Source: Desulfurococcales archaeon (GTDB lineage Archaea; Thermoproteota; Thermoprotei_A; Sulfolobales; NBVN01). From it: a DNA stretch of 37,967 nucleotides. The stretch covers positions 1 to 37,967 of the forward strand of contig JALVVU010000107.1 of the NCBI GenBank assembly GCA_027023255.1, given 5' to 3'. The position numbers were made by a program, and so were the translations under genes. Each line of letters begins with the position of its first letter. The stretch's first letter is position 1. Below, piece after piece: positions 17,599 to 27,791 of the stretch. A model generated the notes under the pieces. That model was not told the origin of the DNA and did no database searches. It saw only the letters and a program-made list of their open reading frames with translations.

Positions 17599-18825
17599 CT
17601 AGACTAGCTTCAGCCCATCCCTCAAGAACTCACGAAGCATTGTACTAGCGTAGGTTGCTGGACGCAACATGAAGCGCATCAAGAGTCTCTCATTAACTAC
17701 TTCCCAAGACAGGTTGTGGACGTTAAAGTATGTTTCTCTTGCCCCGCTACGTAGGAATTTCCTGAATTCGCTGAGGGCTTTGAAGTTAGCTTCCTTCATT
17801 ACTGATATGACGTAGCGCGTGCACTCATCCTTACTTAACCCAGGCTTAGGCAGGGGAAACACCTCGCATTTAGACACCAGATTATCTAGACCGTCCGAAT
17901 ACGCTATCGCCTTACTCAACGCAAGGTTAAATAGGTAAGCTTGATACGCTTCAATAAAGAACCTCAGGTACCACGGACTCAACGCCATTATGGCCTCCCT
18001 GAAGGATTTGCCACGCATAATCGCCCTCAGTACTCGACGCTCTAAGTGAAAGGACCTTGGAAACAGCGCGTAGGACTCCCTTAAGTCCCCTCTCACATAG
18101 GCTTTCCTTGCCCTCAGCACCCTTCGCGACTCGTTATCTATTGCTGTGGGTGCCAATAAGGCATCAACAGCCCCCCTATAGTCCCCTTCAAGGAGTTTTT
18201 GCCCAATAATATGGGATACAGGTCTCCGGGACCCAAACCTCTGGTACCCATAGAAGTTCGGAAAAGGTGCTGTTGACGCCACCTGCAAGGCCCTGCGTAG
18301 CATGCCCCCCTCTACACGGTTAATCTCATCTATAGTGACTTCGAACACATTGCCTTCTAAGTCACCGCGTTTTATCATGAACTGCCTGACGTCCTTAAAG
18401 TAGAAACGGGCAGCGCCATTTAATAATACGTACTTCTTCTTCAAGCGAAGCCCTGGCCTGCACTTAACGGTTACGTACTGACATGTGAAAGCGTTAACAT
18501 CCTTCAGGCCGGCGTAACCCACTCTCATGCCTGTTGCCCGTGTGAGTGCGTCAACCGCATCTTTGGTCGAGACACCCACCTTACATAGGACGTACCTGAC
18601 GGATTCCCTACGCTTGCATACGTACTCGCCTTCAGTATCGCTTAGTGGCGTTGCTATAGACCCGTCATCTCCTACCTCAAATACCTTAAATGAAGTTGGC
18701 GTGAATTTGAAGGTAACCCCTGAATCTATGTAGATCTCCGGCCTTCCGTAGACTGTCATACCTACGAATTTATCCAATTCATTCCTGCTAACTTCGTATG
18801 TGGGCAATGCGCATCCCTCCGTCAA
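17599..18825 (-). CDS. truD: tRNA pseudouridine(13) synthase TruD
   Basis: [18 protein letters not shown] (TruD motif), [29 protein letters not shown]. Confidence 0.93.
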   Translation of the reverse strand: MTEGCALPTYEVSRNELDKFVGMTVYGRPEIYIDSGVTFKFTPTSFKVFEVGDDGSIATPLSDTEGEYVCKRRESVRYVLCKVGVSTKDAVDALTRATGMRVGYAGLKDVNAFTCQYVTVKCRPGLRLKKKYVLLNGAARFYFKDVRQFMIKRGDLEGNVFEVTIDEINRVEGGMLRRALQVASTAPFPNFYGYQRFGSRRPVSHIIGQKLLEGDYRGAVDALLAPTAIDNESRRVLRARKAYVRGDLRESYALFPRSFHLERRVLRAIMRGKSFREAIMALSPWYLRFFIEAYQAYLFNLALSKAIAYSDGLDNLVSKCEVFPLPKPGLSKDECTRYVISVMKEANFKALSEFRKFLRSGARETYFNVHNLSWEVVNERLLMRFMLRPATYASTMLREFLRDGLKLV

Positions 18826-19184
18826 AGAAGCTTCAAGTTCCCTGTCACCTTATCCACGATTTCAGATGGGGCCGGACCTATACCTGCGGTCGTTAGCGTT
18901 CCTGGAGGAAGCTCAGTATGTCCAGCATCTCTTATGATGACCGCAGGTAAACCCATGCCTTTAGCCTTGTTGTAGTAGAAAAGGAGATCCTCCTCCGATC
19001 CCCCCTTCAGGACAACTTTCTTCTGACCTTCCTCAAACCACCTCTCAAACCACTCCCGCCTCACTTTGTAAGCCTCGAACGCCGCCGCGACCGCCGCATG
19101 TGCTACCTGTGCAGCTAACTTTCCCCGGCTCATCCTGATGTCTGTCCTGACAAGTATTACCTGCTTGAAGCCCATCCCCCTCAC
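18822..19184 (-). CDS. pth2: Peptidyl-tRNA hydrolase 2
   Basis: [32 protein letters not shown] ... [39 protein letters not shown]. Confidence 0.95.
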   Translation of the reverse strand: MRGMGFKQVILVRTDIRMSRGKLAAQVAHAAVAAAFEAYKVRREWFERWFEEGQKKVVLKGGSEEDLLFYYNKAKGMGLPAVIIRDAGHTELPPGTLTTAGIGPAPSEIVDKVTGNLKLL

Positions 19185-19187
19185 CCG

Positions 19188-19553
19188 TTAAACCTGTGGG
19201 ATCATTGAGTTACTGCTGTTTTCCTTACTTAATTTGAGGATAACCTCCTTAAGTATAGATAACTTGCTACTCTCCTTACACTCTATGTAGCATTGCTGAT
19301 CGAGAACATCCATCACTATGCATTTATCATGACATTTCATCACGTATGTCCTAGGATCTATCTCCACTATGAACAAACCCTTCTTAGGGTCTAGGACATT
19401 CACTCTCAGTATGTGATGAAGGTTACTTTGCCTTAATATCCTGCTGACGAGCTGGTGCTCGTGTTTTGAGAAAATGAAGAACCCAGCTTCGCTGAAAGCT
19501 CTGATCATTCTATTCCTAATTAATTCAGGCTCGTCTGTTGGAGACAATGGCAT
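19188..19553 (-). CDS. Uncharacterised small protein
   Basis: Intact 121-codon ORF overlapping its upstream neighbour within the pth2/truD run; no family recognised. Confidence 0.6.
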   Translation of the reverse strand: MPLSPTDEPELIRNRMIRAFSEAGFFIFSKHEHQLVSRILRQSNLHHILRVNVLDPKKGLFIVEIDPRTYVMKCHDKCIVMDVLDQQCYIECKESSKLSILKEVILKLSKENSSNSMIPQV

Positions 19554-19947
19554 ACTTCTTCACCGGTAATCTTAATTTTCTGAAGACGCACCTAACAAAA
19601 TCTATCACTTCTTCACTAATTAAGTACTTGAAACGCACCTTTAACTTCCTGTAGACGGCTTCCCCTAAGACCTCCCCCTTAGAGTCAATTACCTTAACCT
19701 CCCCCTTTATGTGTCCTCTGCTATTTAACCTAACATCCAGTACAACCACGACGGCATCCTCCGGAATCCTAATTGTCTCTCTAAAAGCATCCCCGACTGC
19801 GTAAAGACCCTTCATTTTCTCCTTCCTTACCACGTCATACTTAAGCTCCTCACACTTTCCTCTCAACACATAGAACAGAACCCTCCTTTTATGCTTACCC
19901 GTTCTGCTACGGGTGTTTTCCTCCAAAACGTCGACCACGCTACTCAA
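19525..19947 (-). CDS. Uncharacterised protein (possible RNA-processing context)
   Basis: Intact 140-codon ORF overlapping both neighbours; no family recognised. Confidence 0.6.
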   Translation of the reverse strand: MSSVVDVLEENTRSRTGKHKRRVLFYVLRGKCEELKYDVVRKEKMKGLYAVGDAFRETIRIPEDAVVVVLDVRLNSRGHIKGEVKVIDSKGEVLGEAVYRKLKVRFKYLISEEVIDFVRCVFRKLRLPVKKYAIVSNRRA

Positions 19948-20165
19948 GCGTCAGCACCCTGCACACATTGAATTACTATAAGGCCACCCGGCCTGTGAAC
20001 ATATCTTGAAATTAAAAATGACTCACAGTAACTTCGTAAATCTATAAATGATCTCGAGGGGCTAAGTACCCTCTTCACTAATCTACCCTTAGAATCATAC
20101 ATGCTTATTTCCACGTCAGAGCCGTTATCGAACGTAAGATGAATTACTATGGCCTCCATCACCAC
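19944..20165 (-). CDS. Uncharacterised small protein
   Basis: MVMEAIVIHLTFDNGSDVEISMYDSKGRLVKRVLSPSRSFIDLRSYCESFLISRYVHRPGGLIVIQCVQGADA; ATGA overlap with the next gene. Confidence 0.55.
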   Translation of the reverse strand: MVMEAIVIHLTFDNGSDVEISMYDSKGRLVKRVLSPSRSFIDLRSYCESFLISRYVHRPGGLIVIQCVQGADA

Positions 20166-20328
20166 ATCCCCTACCTTAACCTAAGTATGCACGTCTTTAA
20201 TACTCTTGATGGTTAAGCACAATCCCTAAAAGGTGTTTGAAACACACCTACAGCAACCTTTTTAACCCTAAAGGCAAGGGAATGCCGTGACTAACTTGAA
20301 GACTCTCCCTGTAGCCGGGTGTAAATGA

Positions 20329-20622
20329 ATGACTAGGTATAGACGTTACTCCAACCCTTATAGCGTAGATGTTCAGCGCTTCAGCATATATCATAGGGAG
20401 GAACAAGGTAGTAGGAAGAGAGCCCTGCAGATCGGTGACGAAGTAAACGTAATGATTAATGAGATGGATGAATTAGGTCGCGGTGTGGTTCACTATCGCG
20501 GCATTAGGATAGCGGTACCGAAAGCTGTTCCGGGCGAGAGGGTCCGGATTAGAATAACTAGGATCGATGGAAACACTGCACAAGCTACCGTCATTAAGAG
20601 GATAGCTGAGCCTAAGCGGTAG
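20329..20622 (+). CDS. TRAM-domain RNA-binding protein
   Basis: LQIGDEVNVMINEMDELGRGVVHYRGIRIAVPKAVPGERVRIRITRIDGNTAQATVI. Confidence 0.85.
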   Translation: MTRYRRYSNPYSVDVQRFSIYHREEQGSRKRALQIGDEVNVMINEMDELGRGVVHYRGIRIAVPKAVPGERVRIRITRIDGNTAQATVIKRIAEPKR

Positions 20623-20689
20623 GGACGACAATGTGATGATGGATCTATTTTTAATCACGTAGCACAATCTATTTCTTAGGTGGTCAATC

Positions 20690-21694
20690 CTGTCAACAGC
20701 AAGGTCTAGAAAGATTCTTGCGGAATTATTATGGGCTGAGAAGTATAGGCCAAGAAGCCTTAAGGAAATAGTTAACCAAGAGGAAATAGTACGTAGGCTG
20801 GAGTTGTTTGTGAAGGAGAGGAATATGCCGCATCTACTATTTGCTGGACCGCCCGGAACAGGTAAGACAACAGCTGCTCACGCTCTCGCCCATGATTTGT
20901 ACGGCGAGGATTATAGAATGTATATGCTTGAGTTAAACGCTTCGGACGAAAGAGGCATTGACGTAATCAGAACAAAGGTAAAGGAATTTGCTAGGAGTAA
21001 ATTACCGGCAAACATACCGTTCAAGATAGTCCTACTGGATGAGGCAGACAACATGACTGCTGACGCGCAACAAGCGTTGCGAAGGCTCATGGAGATGTAC
21101 GTTGAGGTAACACGCTTCATACTAATAGCCAATTACCCAAGCAAGATAATTGAGCCGATACAATCGAGATGCGCAGTATTTAGGTTCGTACCCCTGAAGA
21201 AGGAAGATGTGATAGCTAGGCTGAAGTGGATTTGTGATCAAGAGAAAGTTAAGTGCGATGAAGATGCCCTCGAGGCTATCTACGAGATCTCCGAGGGTGA
21301 CATGCGTAGATCCATAAACATACTCCAGTCATCAGCTGCATTAGGTGAAGTAACCGTTGCTAACGTGTACAAGGTCGTGGGGTTAGCTCACCCAAGAGAA
21401 GTTAGAGAAATGATTAGGACGGCACTCCAAGGTAATTTCCTCAAGGCGAGGGATATGCTTAGGAACCTTATGGCCACTTACGGCCTCTCAGGAACCGACA
21501 TAGTTAAGCAAATGCACAGGGAAATCTTCAGCTCAGAACTCGACATACCGGAACCTGCGAGGATAGACATTGCTGACTACATAGGGGAGATACAGTTTAG
21601 GATTGTGGAAGGGGCTGACGACGAGATCCAGCTGAATACGTTACTAGCGAGAATAGCTATGTTAGGCAAAAGTCTGAGGAGGAAGCAAAAGTAA
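20690..21694 (+). CDS. rfcS: Replication factor C small subunit (start codon uncertain, possibly CTG)
   Basis: Conserved N-terminus [25 protein letters not shown] lies upstream of the ORF-track start (20804). Frame opens after TAG at 20660 and has no ATG/GTG/TTG until 20804. Walker [12 protein letters not shown], Walker [14 protein letters not shown] motif IQSRCAVF. Confidence 0.9.
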   Translation: MSTARSRKILAELLWAEKYRPRSLKEIVNQEEIVRRLELFVKERNMPHLLFAGPPGTGKTTAAHALAHDLYGEDYRMYMLELNASDERGIDVIRTKVKEFARSKLPANIPFKIVLLDEADNMTADAQQALRRLMEMYVEVTRFILIANYPSKIIEPIQSRCAVFRFVPLKKEDVIARLKWICDQEKVKCDEDALEAIYEISEGDMRRSINILQSSAALGEVTVANVYKVVGLAHPREVREMIRTALQGNFLKARDMLRNLMATYGLSGTDIVKQMHREIFSSELDIPEPARIDIADYIGEIQFRIVEGADDEIQLNTLLARIAMLGKSLRRKQK

Positions 21695-21722
21695 TGCTCA
21701 AACAACAAAAGGTGCCACAATC

Positions 21723-23177
21723 ATGCCCAGACTTCCATGGGTGATAAAGTACAGGCCGAAACGCGTTGACGACGTCGTAAATCAGAGTGAAGCCAAAGCA
21801 GTAGCGCTTAAGTGGATAAAGAGTTGGGTTGCAGGCAACCCAGTAAAGAAAGCCGCCCTGTTTAATGGACCGCCAGGATGCGGCAAAACGTCCCTCGTAG
21901 AGGCACTAGCTAATGAATTCGGTTACGAATTAATAGAGATGAACGCTAGCGACTATAGGAGGGCAACCGATATAGAGAGAATAGCTAAGGTCGCAGCAAC
22001 ACAGCGTGGACTTACCGGTCGAGGAAAGCTTATACTGCTTGACGAGGTGGATGGGCTCTCGAGGCTAGCCGATGAGGGCGCGATACAGGCCATACTTGAT
22101 CTAATCAAAATAACCAAGAATCCCGTAGTGATGACCGCCAATAATGCGTGGGAACAGAAACTAAAGCCGATAAGGGACGCATCCCTTATGGTGAACTTCA
22201 GGAGACTCACTAAGACTGACGTTAAGAGAGTCCTAAGAAGAATATGCGAGCTCGAAAGAATACAGTGCGATGAGGATGCAATTAACTTCATAGCCGAGAG
22301 GGCTGAGGGAGACTTACGCTCAGCAATAAACGACTTAGAGGCCGTAGCTGAGGGATTCGGTAGGGTAACACTGAAGATATGTAAGGCGGTACTCAGGTAC
22401 CGCGATAGAGTCTATGCTCCTTATGAGGTTGTACGCAAGATATTTATCTCCAAGTACGCTTGGCAAGCGCGGCAAGCAGCATCACAAACGGATCTGTCAC
22501 CCGATGAGTTAATGCAGTGGATTAACGAGAACTTACCTCTTCAAATTACTGACCCGGAGGACCTATGGAGAGCGTACGAGAAACTTTCACGCGCCGATGT
22601 ATTCTTCGGACGGATAGTAAGGAGCGGATCATGGGACCTACTACCTTACGCTATAGAGTTAATGACCGCGGGAGTTGCACTATCCATAGTTAATGACCCG
22701 AAAGCTAGATACAAGTGGGTTAAGTATCAGTTTCCACAAAAGATTCTGCTTATGTCAAGAACTAAGGAAATGAGGCAGTTGCGGGAGCGGGTAGCCGAGG
22801 TTATAGGTCGTCACATACTTGCTTCCAAAAGGAAGGTAAAGAATGATGTGCTGCCGTACATCAAGATAATATTTGACCGTAATCCAGAGTACGCAGCAAG
22901 GCTCGCAGCTGGTTTAAACCTAGACGAGCATATGATAAAATACCTTTCCCCACAGAACGCTGCGACCATCTCGAAAATGGCTGCTGAAATTTGGAGGGAA
23001 ACAGCTAAAGAAGCCCTGAAGAAACACGCTCAACCCGCAAAGGAAGTCAGGGAGGAAGCTAGGTTACCTGAGGAACAGCAAGGGATTAAGGGTGGTGTTG
23101 CTGAGAAGAAACTCAGGAGACGAAAGAAACGAAAGGAAATTAAAGGTAAAGGCCTCGACGCATTCTTCAAGAAATAG
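21723..23177 (+). CDS. rfcL: Replication factor C large subunit
   Basis: [42 protein letters not shown]-terminal PIP-like KGLDAFFKK. Confidence 0.93.
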   Translation: MPRLPWVIKYRPKRVDDVVNQSEAKAVALKWIKSWVAGNPVKKAALFNGPPGCGKTSLVEALANEFGYELIEMNASDYRRATDIERIAKVAATQRGLTGRGKLILLDEVDGLSRLADEGAIQAILDLIKITKNPVVMTANNAWEQKLKPIRDASLMVNFRRLTKTDVKRVLRRICELERIQCDEDAINFIAERAEGDLRSAINDLEAVAEGFGRVTLKICKAVLRYRDRVYAPYEVVRKIFISKYAWQARQAASQTDLSPDELMQWINENLPLQITDPEDLWRAYEKLSRADVFFGRIVRSGSWDLLPYAIELMTAGVALSIVNDPKARYKWVKYQFPQKILLMSRTKEMRQLRERVAEVIGRHILASKRKVKNDVLPYIKIIFDRNPEYAARLAAGLNLDEHMIKYLSPQNAATISKMAAEIWRETAKEALKKHAQPAKEVREEARLPEEQQGIKGGVAEKKLRRRKKRKEIKGKGLDAFFKK

Positions 23178-23278
23178 GGAAACCTTACTATCGGAACTGA
23201 AACTAGAAGTGTTGAAGACCATTTAAAGGAATCTTAAATTAAAAACTAGAAAGCCTCACCTTCAAAAGTGATACACTC

Positions 23279-23548
23279 TTAGAACTCACTCAGTAGTTCT
23301 TCTAGTAGCCTTATTCTTGGGTCAATCCATCTTGGCCTGTATATCCTAGCTCTACCTATTCTTAATTCCTCAATGAGTCCTGCTTTAATTAGGAAGTCTA
23401 TGTGGCGAACCGCGGTTCTGTAATTTAACCCAGTCACATGAAGTATTTGAGTTAAGTTGATCTCACCTGAGTTTATTATGGCTTTGAGCACCTTAACGCG
23501 TCCCTTACTAGCAAGAACCTCCTCTATCTTGACCCTGCCTTCCCTCAT
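23279..23548 (-). CDS. Small winged-helix (ArsR-like) DNA-binding protein
   Basis: VLASKGRVKVLKAIINSGEINLTQILHVTGLNYRTAVRHIDFLIKAGLIEELRIGRARIYRP; shares a base with the cdc6 stop region (ATGA). Confidence 0.75.
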   Translation of the reverse strand: MREGRVKIEEVLASKGRVKVLKAIINSGEINLTQILHVTGLNYRTAVRHIDFLIKAGLIEELRIGRARIYRPRWIDPRIRLLEELLSEF

Positions 23549-24798
23549 TATCTCATCAGCCTCTTCTCCTCTATCACCTTGTTCAGTTTCTCAAGCAATC
23601 TATCAAGAGGCGCGGCAGCGAATCCAACATAGGTACTTCTACCCCTTCTACCCTTCATGCTTGTCTTAGTTATTATTATGCCTCTTCTTTTAAGATCCAT
23701 CACCAACATGTATACTCTGGTGTGCTTTCGGGGTTCCTCGCCTAGCTCCTCGCATATTTCACGGTAAGTACGCTCTATCTCCCCCATAGGTATGAAACTT
23801 TCACCTGTCCTGTGGAGCGCTAGTATTATCGCTTTAAGGACAAGTATTTCATGTAGTTCAAGGTGGTATATTTTGTCTAGTACATCTATCAGTGACTGAT
23901 ATTCCTGCGCAACGACCGCCCTAACGTGATCCACTGTGACTCTTGATGTCCTCCCCTCAGCTAACTCCTTATCCGCTAACTTGCCTGCCGCATGGAGTAT
24001 CGCTATAGCTTTCCTAGCGTTACCGTCCCCGCCTGTATCGTAGCCTGTTAGACGGGCTATGCTCTCCACAACCTCCTCGTCCACCACACCCTCGTAAAAT
24101 GCTTCCTTAACCCTGTCGTTTAGTATATCCATCAATTCTGCTGCCGTGTAGGGTTGGAAGGGTATTACATTCTCCATTAAGTAACTTCCCGTTATACTGT
24201 CTAGCACTGCCTGTATGCCTGTGGGAGACCCCCTGGTTACGTAAATGAAGTTCATTCTCTTGACATCCTCCTTGAAGACATCGTAGAACCTCAGTAGCAG
24301 GAACCTTCCTGAAGGACTCGAGGACTTTATGAAATACTCTATTTCGTCGAGCGTTACTATCACATACATATTCTCTCTTTCAAGCATCTTAAGTAATCCT
24401 ACGGCCATTTCACGCGCTGATAATCCACGGTCAGGTAGTGGTAGCCCAAGTTGATTCTTTATGTCCCTAAAAATAGAGGCGGGATTAGACGACTTAGAGC
24501 AATTCACGTGGACATATCTTAGGAGTACACCCCTCCTCTGCATCATTCTAGAAAATGCCCTGCCAAAGGCTATCGCGGTTGCCGTCTTACCCGTACCTAC
24601 AGGGCCTACGAGGACGACCCTGACAGAAGTTCTGCCCGGGCTGTCAGAGAAAGCCTTGAAGAACGCCGCTATTTTCCTTACATGGTTTTCTCTGTGGGGC
24701 AGTCTCTTAGGGACGTACTCTGGGTACAGTACCGATTCATCAATGAATACCGTGGGTCTCCTAATCTCACTTTCAATTAGCTCATCGATTTCAGGCAT
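23548..24798 (-). CDS. cdc6: Orc1/Cdc6-type AAA+ replication initiator
   Basis: GPVGTGKTATAIAFGRAF Walker A, VTLDEIEYF Walker B, GDGNARKAIAILHAAGKLA sensor 2, C-terminal wHTH. Confidence 0.92.
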   Translation of the reverse strand: MPEIDELIESEIRRPTVFIDESVLYPEYVPKRLPHRENHVRKIAAFFKAFSDSPGRTSVRVVLVGPVGTGKTATAIAFGRAFSRMMQRRGVLLRYVHVNCSKSSNPASIFRDIKNQLGLPLPDRGLSAREMAVGLLKMLERENMYVIVTLDEIEYFIKSSSPSGRFLLLRFYDVFKEDVKRMNFIYVTRGSPTGIQAVLDSITGSYLMENVIPFQPYTAAELMDILNDRVKEAFYEGVVDEEVVESIARLTGYDTGGDGNARKAIAILHAAGKLADKELAEGRTSRVTVDHVRAVVAQEYQSLIDVLDKIYHLELHEILVLKAIILALHRTGESFIPMGEIERTYREICEELGEEPRKHTRVYMLVMDLKRRGIIITKTSMKGRRGRSTYVGFAAAPLDRLLEKLNKVIEEKRLMR

Positions 24799-24921
24799 AC
24801 TTTCACCTATCCTCTGACTTTAGGACGAGTTAATTCAATATATAGTTTCTGGAGAATTTACGAGATTCCCTAACATCAATGAAAGTAATATTCTAAGAAA
24901 ATCCGTAATATCCTGAAAGTC

Positions 24922-25641
24922 TCAGACTTTCACTTTCGTTAACGCGTCTAGTGTCACCTCAGCTGCCTTGTCCGCGTACTTATTCAGCACCTTAGCATCG
25001 GCGAAACCCAGGTCCTCAACTAACGAATCGCTTACCAGAAGCAGTGATGCCGTTTTAATTCCCCTCATAAGACCTATCGAGAATATCCCTGCACACTCCA
25101 TTTCTACGGCAATAACTCCTCGAGAAGCCCATTTCTTCGCGAAATCTGGGTCTTCCGCGTAGAATGCGTCGCTACTTAGTACCGGACCCAATTTGTAAGT
25201 TAAGCCTTTTTCCTCCGCCGTATCCACTAACGCTCTTAGTAGGCTGAAGTCCGGTACTGCAGGTGCACATATTTGCTCCTTATAGTATTGGTAATACGCC
25301 CCTCCAGGATAGTATGAGGCGCCCGTAGGTATGACTACGTCACCTATTTTCATCCCAGGCACCATCGCTCCACAGGATCCTAACCTGACTACGGCCTTAG
25401 CCCCCACCTGTATGAGTTCTTCGAGCACTATCAGAGCTGAAGGGGCGCCCATGCCATGTGTTACTATCGAGATCTTTACTCCCTTGTATTTTCCTGTATA
25501 TGCAATCAAGCCTCTGTTCGTGTTAACTAGGCGCGGTTCCTCAAGGAATTTCTTACTAATGTACTCAACTCTTGCGGGGTCACCTGCTACTACGACCCTC
25601 TTAGCTATATCACCTTGATTTACCTTTAAATGAATGGGCAT
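24922..25641 (-). CDS. Uridine/purine nucleoside phosphorylase
   Basis: VVVAGDPARVEYISKKF, ISIVTHGMGAPSALIVLEELI, RLGSCGAMVPGMKIGDVVIP, AVEMECAGIFSIGL. Confidence 0.92.
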   Translation of the reverse strand: MPIHLKVNQGDIAKRVVVAGDPARVEYISKKFLEEPRLVNTNRGLIAYTGKYKGVKISIVTHGMGAPSALIVLEELIQVGAKAVVRLGSCGAMVPGMKIGDVVIPTGASYYPGGAYYQYYKEQICAPAVPDFSLLRALVDTAEEKGLTYKLGPVLSSDAFYAEDPDFAKKWASRGVIAVEMECAGIFSIGLMRGIKTASLLLVSDSLVEDLGFADAKVLNKYADKAAEVTLDALTKVKV

Positions 25642-25834
25642 GCAATATCCCTCATACAGTACTAGCCATCACAATTAATTATAAGTAACGCTTCTTAGAA
25701 CCTCATGTTAATACCTACTTTACTCAGCCCGAGCTAAAGCGTGAATATGGTAAAATGATCTCTTAAACAATATCTTATAGTAAAAATTCCTTGGCTCACG
25801 CACACTCTAAAATAATCCTTATATCAACGTATGA

Positions 25835-25899
25835 GGGGGTAGGGTGTGGGGGGATAAACTTTTAAATAGGGTACCCCCCTATTTAAAGGGGGTTGGGGG
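25835..25899 (+). promoter_or_regulatory. G-tract-rich leader with palindrome TTTAAATAGGG-TACCC-CCCTATTTAAA upstream of speH
   Basis: G runs at 25835-39, 25842-44, 25848-53, 25888-92 and 25895-99. 11-bp perfect inverted repeat across 25861-25887. Confidence 0.65.
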
Positions 25900-25901
25900 T
25901 A

Positions 25902-26294
25902 ATGACGCAGGCAGGACAAGTATACGAGGTAGGCGTCAAGCCAGGATACAAGGTGTTTGGCAAGCATGTTTACGGTAATCTATACGGCTGCGATAGTGAC
26001 TTGCTATCAAATCCTGATTACTTAGTTGATGTTGTCAGGAATGCCGCGCGCGAGGGTAGGATGACCTTACTTGACGTCAAAGCCTGGCACATTGTGCCAG
26101 GAGTCAGCGTTGTAGGAGTAATTCTAGAATCACACATAACTATACATACATGGCCAGAGCATTCATTCGCAACAGTCGATGTTTATTCCTGCGGCAAACA
26201 CACGAACCCTGAGAGGGCTTTCATGTACATCGTGAGGGCTCTACGTGCATCGAGATTTGACTACGAAATAACTGACAGGTCTTATTTAGAGTAG
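25902..26294 (+). CDS. speH: S-adenosylmethionine decarboxylase proenzyme
   Basis: [29 protein letters not shown]; pyruvoyl proenzyme cleavage region [14 protein letters not shown]. Confidence 0.93.
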   Translation: MTQAGQVYEVGVKPGYKVFGKHVYGNLYGCDSDLLSNPDYLVDVVRNAAREGRMTLLDVKAWHIVPGVSVVGVILESHITIHTWPEHSFATVDVYSCGKHTNPERAFMYIVRALRASRFDYEITDRSYLE

Positions 26295-26381
26295 ATTTCT
26301 CTCAATTATATTGATAACCTTGATTTAACCTTGAGGTCCTTAAATGTCGGAGTAGCCCTATACTGAACAGAGCGATGCAAT

Positions 26382-27467
26382 ATGCGTATACATGTGATTG
26401 GGGCGGGTGTGGCTGGACTATCCTTTGCGTTAGCGGTTACTCTCGCGGGTTATCAGAATGTACTTGTTTCTGAGGAACATTCCAAAGTTGGTATTCCAAA
26501 GCATTGTACAGGCTTAGTTAGTGAGACTACCGTGCAGGCATGGGGAAGTATTGCAAGAAATTGTGTAGTCAGGAAATTCCGCGAGTATGTTGTTAGGGAT
26601 ATGAAAGGACAAAGCATCATTTACCTCAAGCTACTGGAGCCTGTTTACCTGTTAGATCGGGTGAAGTTAGAGGAGGAGCTTGCAGATGCTGTTCTATCGG
26701 CGGGAGGGATCATTAAGTTTAGGCATAAGGTAAGGGTAATTCACCCTCATCGTAACATCTTAATTGATCATAAGGGGAACCATATAGAGTACGACATTGC
26801 TGTAGTATGTGAAGGGGCACCCCGGGTACTCGCAAGAAGCCTTAGCCTTTGTAGCAAGCCTAGAAACCTTGTCGGTATACAGCGGCTAATTTCGCTTAAC
26901 AAATCACCAGAGACAGTTATAGTGTACGCTGATAGAAGGATTAGTCGTAATTTCTTCGGTTGGTGCGTTCCTTTCACCGATAAAATAGCATTGATTGGCA
27001 CTGCTGATCAACACGGCTCTAACGCGTACGCTGGGGTTCTAAGGATACTACATGCACTCGAGAAGGAGGGTTATCGTGTGAGAGACATTCTTGATCGATT
27101 TGGGGGATTAATACCTATTGACTCACCCCACAGTCTAGTTGCTGATAACAATGTGTTATTCTTTGGCGACGCTGCCTCGCTTGTAAAACCGTTAACAGGG
27201 GGAGGTCTTTATGCTATTTCACGTGTTTTTCGTGCATTGACCAGCATTCTCAAACACATAGACCCTGAGGAGCTTCCTCACGCTTTCATGGCTGAGGCCA
27301 GCATGTTTAAACGTAAGTTTAAGCTCCATAATGTAATAAGGAGCGCCCTAACAGCACTTGGTGGGTATGAAACTGCTCTGAAGGTACTTTCGGCAACCGG
27401 AGTTCACTCTGTTAAAATCAGGAAGTACGATGACTTGCTGACTAGCATGAAATTGTGTTTTCGGTAA
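26382..27467 (+). CDS. Geranylgeranyl reductase-family FAD-dependent oxidoreductase
   Basis: MRIHVIGAGVAGLSFALAVTLAGYQNVLVSEE Rossmann, CTGLVSE, FFGDAASLVKPLTGGGLYAI. Confidence 0.87.
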   Translation: MRIHVIGAGVAGLSFALAVTLAGYQNVLVSEEHSKVGIPKHCTGLVSETTVQAWGSIARNCVVRKFREYVVRDMKGQSIIYLKLLEPVYLLDRVKLEEELADAVLSAGGIIKFRHKVRVIHPHRNILIDHKGNHIEYDIAVVCEGAPRVLARSLSLCSKPRNLVGIQRLISLNKSPETVIVYADRRISRNFFGWCVPFTDKIALIGTADQHGSNAYAGVLRILHALEKEGYRVRDILDRFGGLIPIDSPHSLVADNNVLFFGDAASLVKPLTGGGLYAISRVFRALTSILKHIDPEELPHAFMAEASMFKRKFKLHNVIRSALTALGGYETALKVLSATGVHSVKIRKYDDLLTSMKLCFR

Positions 27468-27486
27468 TGCCTATGCCTAAATGATT

Positions 27487-27729
27487 TTAGCTTTTCTTTA
27501 GACTTTCCAGATATTCCTGTAAGATCTTAACATTCCACTCATGCTTGCTCCTTCGTCTAGGGTCAACTGGTAACCCGAGCTTCCTTGCCTCGATAATCGT
27601 TAAGCCAACCTCCGCAAGTTCTAATTTACTGAATCCCCTTCCCTTACGAAGACCTGTTTCAATTCCCCTCATCTTAATCAATCTCGGCTTCTTCACTAAC
27701 GCATCGACCATAACCCTACACACCTCCAT
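27487..27729 (-). CDS. rpl13e: Ribosomal protein L13e
   Basis: KPRLIKMRGIETGLRKGRGFSKLELAEVGLTIIEARKLGLPVDPRRRSKHEWNVKIL. Confidence 0.88.
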   Translation of the reverse strand: MEVCRVMVDALVKKPRLIKMRGIETGLRKGRGFSKLELAEVGLTIIEARKLGLPVDPRRRSKHEWNVKILQEYLESLKKS

Positions 27730-27791
27730 CAGCTTTCAAGGTTCATCTCTCTAAAATATTTTTTACCGCTGCATGACACACAGCTACCTAG

